The notes under the pieces: model-generated
What the model saw: only the letters and a program-made list of their open reading frames with translations
The model's database searches: none
What the model was told of the DNA's origin: nothing
Made by a program: the position numbers and the translations under genes
Shown here: positions 14,660-14,863 of the stretch, in pieces
Numbering within the stretch: position 1 is the first letter of the stretch
How the letters are laid out: every line of letters begins with the position of its first letter
Source: Lachnospiraceae bacterium UBA7026
GTDB lineage: Bacteria > Bacillota > Clostridia > Lachnospirales > Lachnospiraceae
DNA: 14,863 nt
Assembly: GCA_002494165.1 (NCBI GenBank)
Contig: DLBH01000022.1
Coordinates: 209-15,071 of the forward strand
Reading direction: 5' to 3'

Positions 14660-14731
14660 AGCACGAGACGGGATTCGAACCCGCGACCCTCGCCTTGGCA
14701 AGGCGATACTCCACCACTGAGCCACTCGTGC
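14660..14731 (-). tRNA. tRNA-Gly (anticodon GCC)
   Basis: The minus strand folds into a full cloverleaf: acceptor GCACGAG/CTCGTGC, D arm GCTC/GAGT, anticodon stem TCGCC/GGCGA with loop TTGCCAA (anticodon GCC), 5-nt variable loop, and T arm GCGGG/CCCGT with TTCGAAT. Discriminator is U73, as expected for bacterial tRNA-Gly. No CCA is encoded. It lies 97 bp after the 23S end and is followed by a terminator, so it is the last gene of the rRNA operon. Confidence 0.97.
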
Positions 14732-14828
14732 TTATTCAATTATTAAGGATATACCTTAAAAACTGCAAACAGTGTCATCTACCTTCCAGATCAATTTCAA
14801 GCTTTCCGAAAACCATGTCCTGACCACT
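14732..14828 (-). other. 23S-tRNA spacer without a 5S gene
   Basis: This 97-bp spacer contains CTGTTTGCAG and a small inverted repeat AAGG-TATAT-CCTT, as seen in clostridial rRNA spacers just downstream of 23S. It is too short for a 5S rRNA (about 117 nt) and shows none of its conserved sequence. Confidence 0.7.
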
Positions 14829-14863
14829 AAGGTCAAGCTCTCGACCGATTAGTAGCAGTCAGC
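14829..14863 (-). rRNA. 23S rRNA, 3' end (partial)
   Basis: The minus strand reads GCTGACTGCTACTAATCGG then TCGAGAGCTTGACCTT, the highly conserved 3' end of bacterial 23S rRNA. Only the last 35 or so bases are inside the window. The exact 3' end is estimated by comparison with the usual AGCTTGACCTT finish. Confidence 0.88.

Overview
The window looks like a chromosomal segment of a Firmicute of class Clostridia, most likely a Lachnospiraceae-type gut anaerobe. The evidence is the protein families (DUF6465, a CBS/DRTGG-type Mn pyrophosphatase, a clostripain-like C11 peptidase, a short SEC-C protein, a PD-(D/E)XK/Rad3 helicase), strong AGGAGG ribosome binding sites, Gram-positive-type promoters and a HrcA/CIRCE operator. 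Coding DNA is of moderate GC and the gaps are AT-rich. No transposase, integrase, phage gene, CRISPR array or recognisable defence operon is present, so this reads as core genome rather than an island.

Every confident gene lies on the minus strand, so the window reads from right to left. It starts with the last bases of a 23S rRNA gene (14829-14863), then tRNA-Gly(GCC) and a terminator. Next come a Lys/Ala/Pro-rich DUF6465 protein, a 169-aa SEC-C zinc-motif protein with its own promoter, an unrecognised 366-aa helical protein preceded by a transcribed leader with a 17-bp tandem repeat, and a CBS-regulated Mn-dependent pyrophosphatase (ppaC, GTG start) that ends at a strong terminator. Beyond a 517-bp gap lie an 874-aa nuclease-helicase fusion, sfsA (own promoter), a DUF445 membrane protein, a sirtuin and a membrane-anchored clostripain-like peptidase. 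A bidirectional terminator (1378-1413) closes that block. The left end holds the first 299 codons of clpB, with a perfect CIRCE element laid over its promoter.

The genes are mostly independent housekeeping or accessory units. The only visible pairings are the helicase through DUF445/sirtuin run (all co-directional, with a 22-bp gap between sirtuin and DUF445) and the series SEC-C, 366-aa protein, ppaC. The notable non-coding features are the CIRCE-controlled clpB leader with two hairpins, a candidate plus-strand small RNA of about 70 nt (about 1450-1520), the repeat-bearing leader at 12960-13078, and an rRNA operon end with tRNA-Gly but no 5S gene where one is normally found.

I found no convincing new multi-gene system. 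The best leads are the small RNA candidate, the repeat leader of the unknown gene, and the tandem repeat inserted between catalytic motifs of the helicase's nuclease domain.
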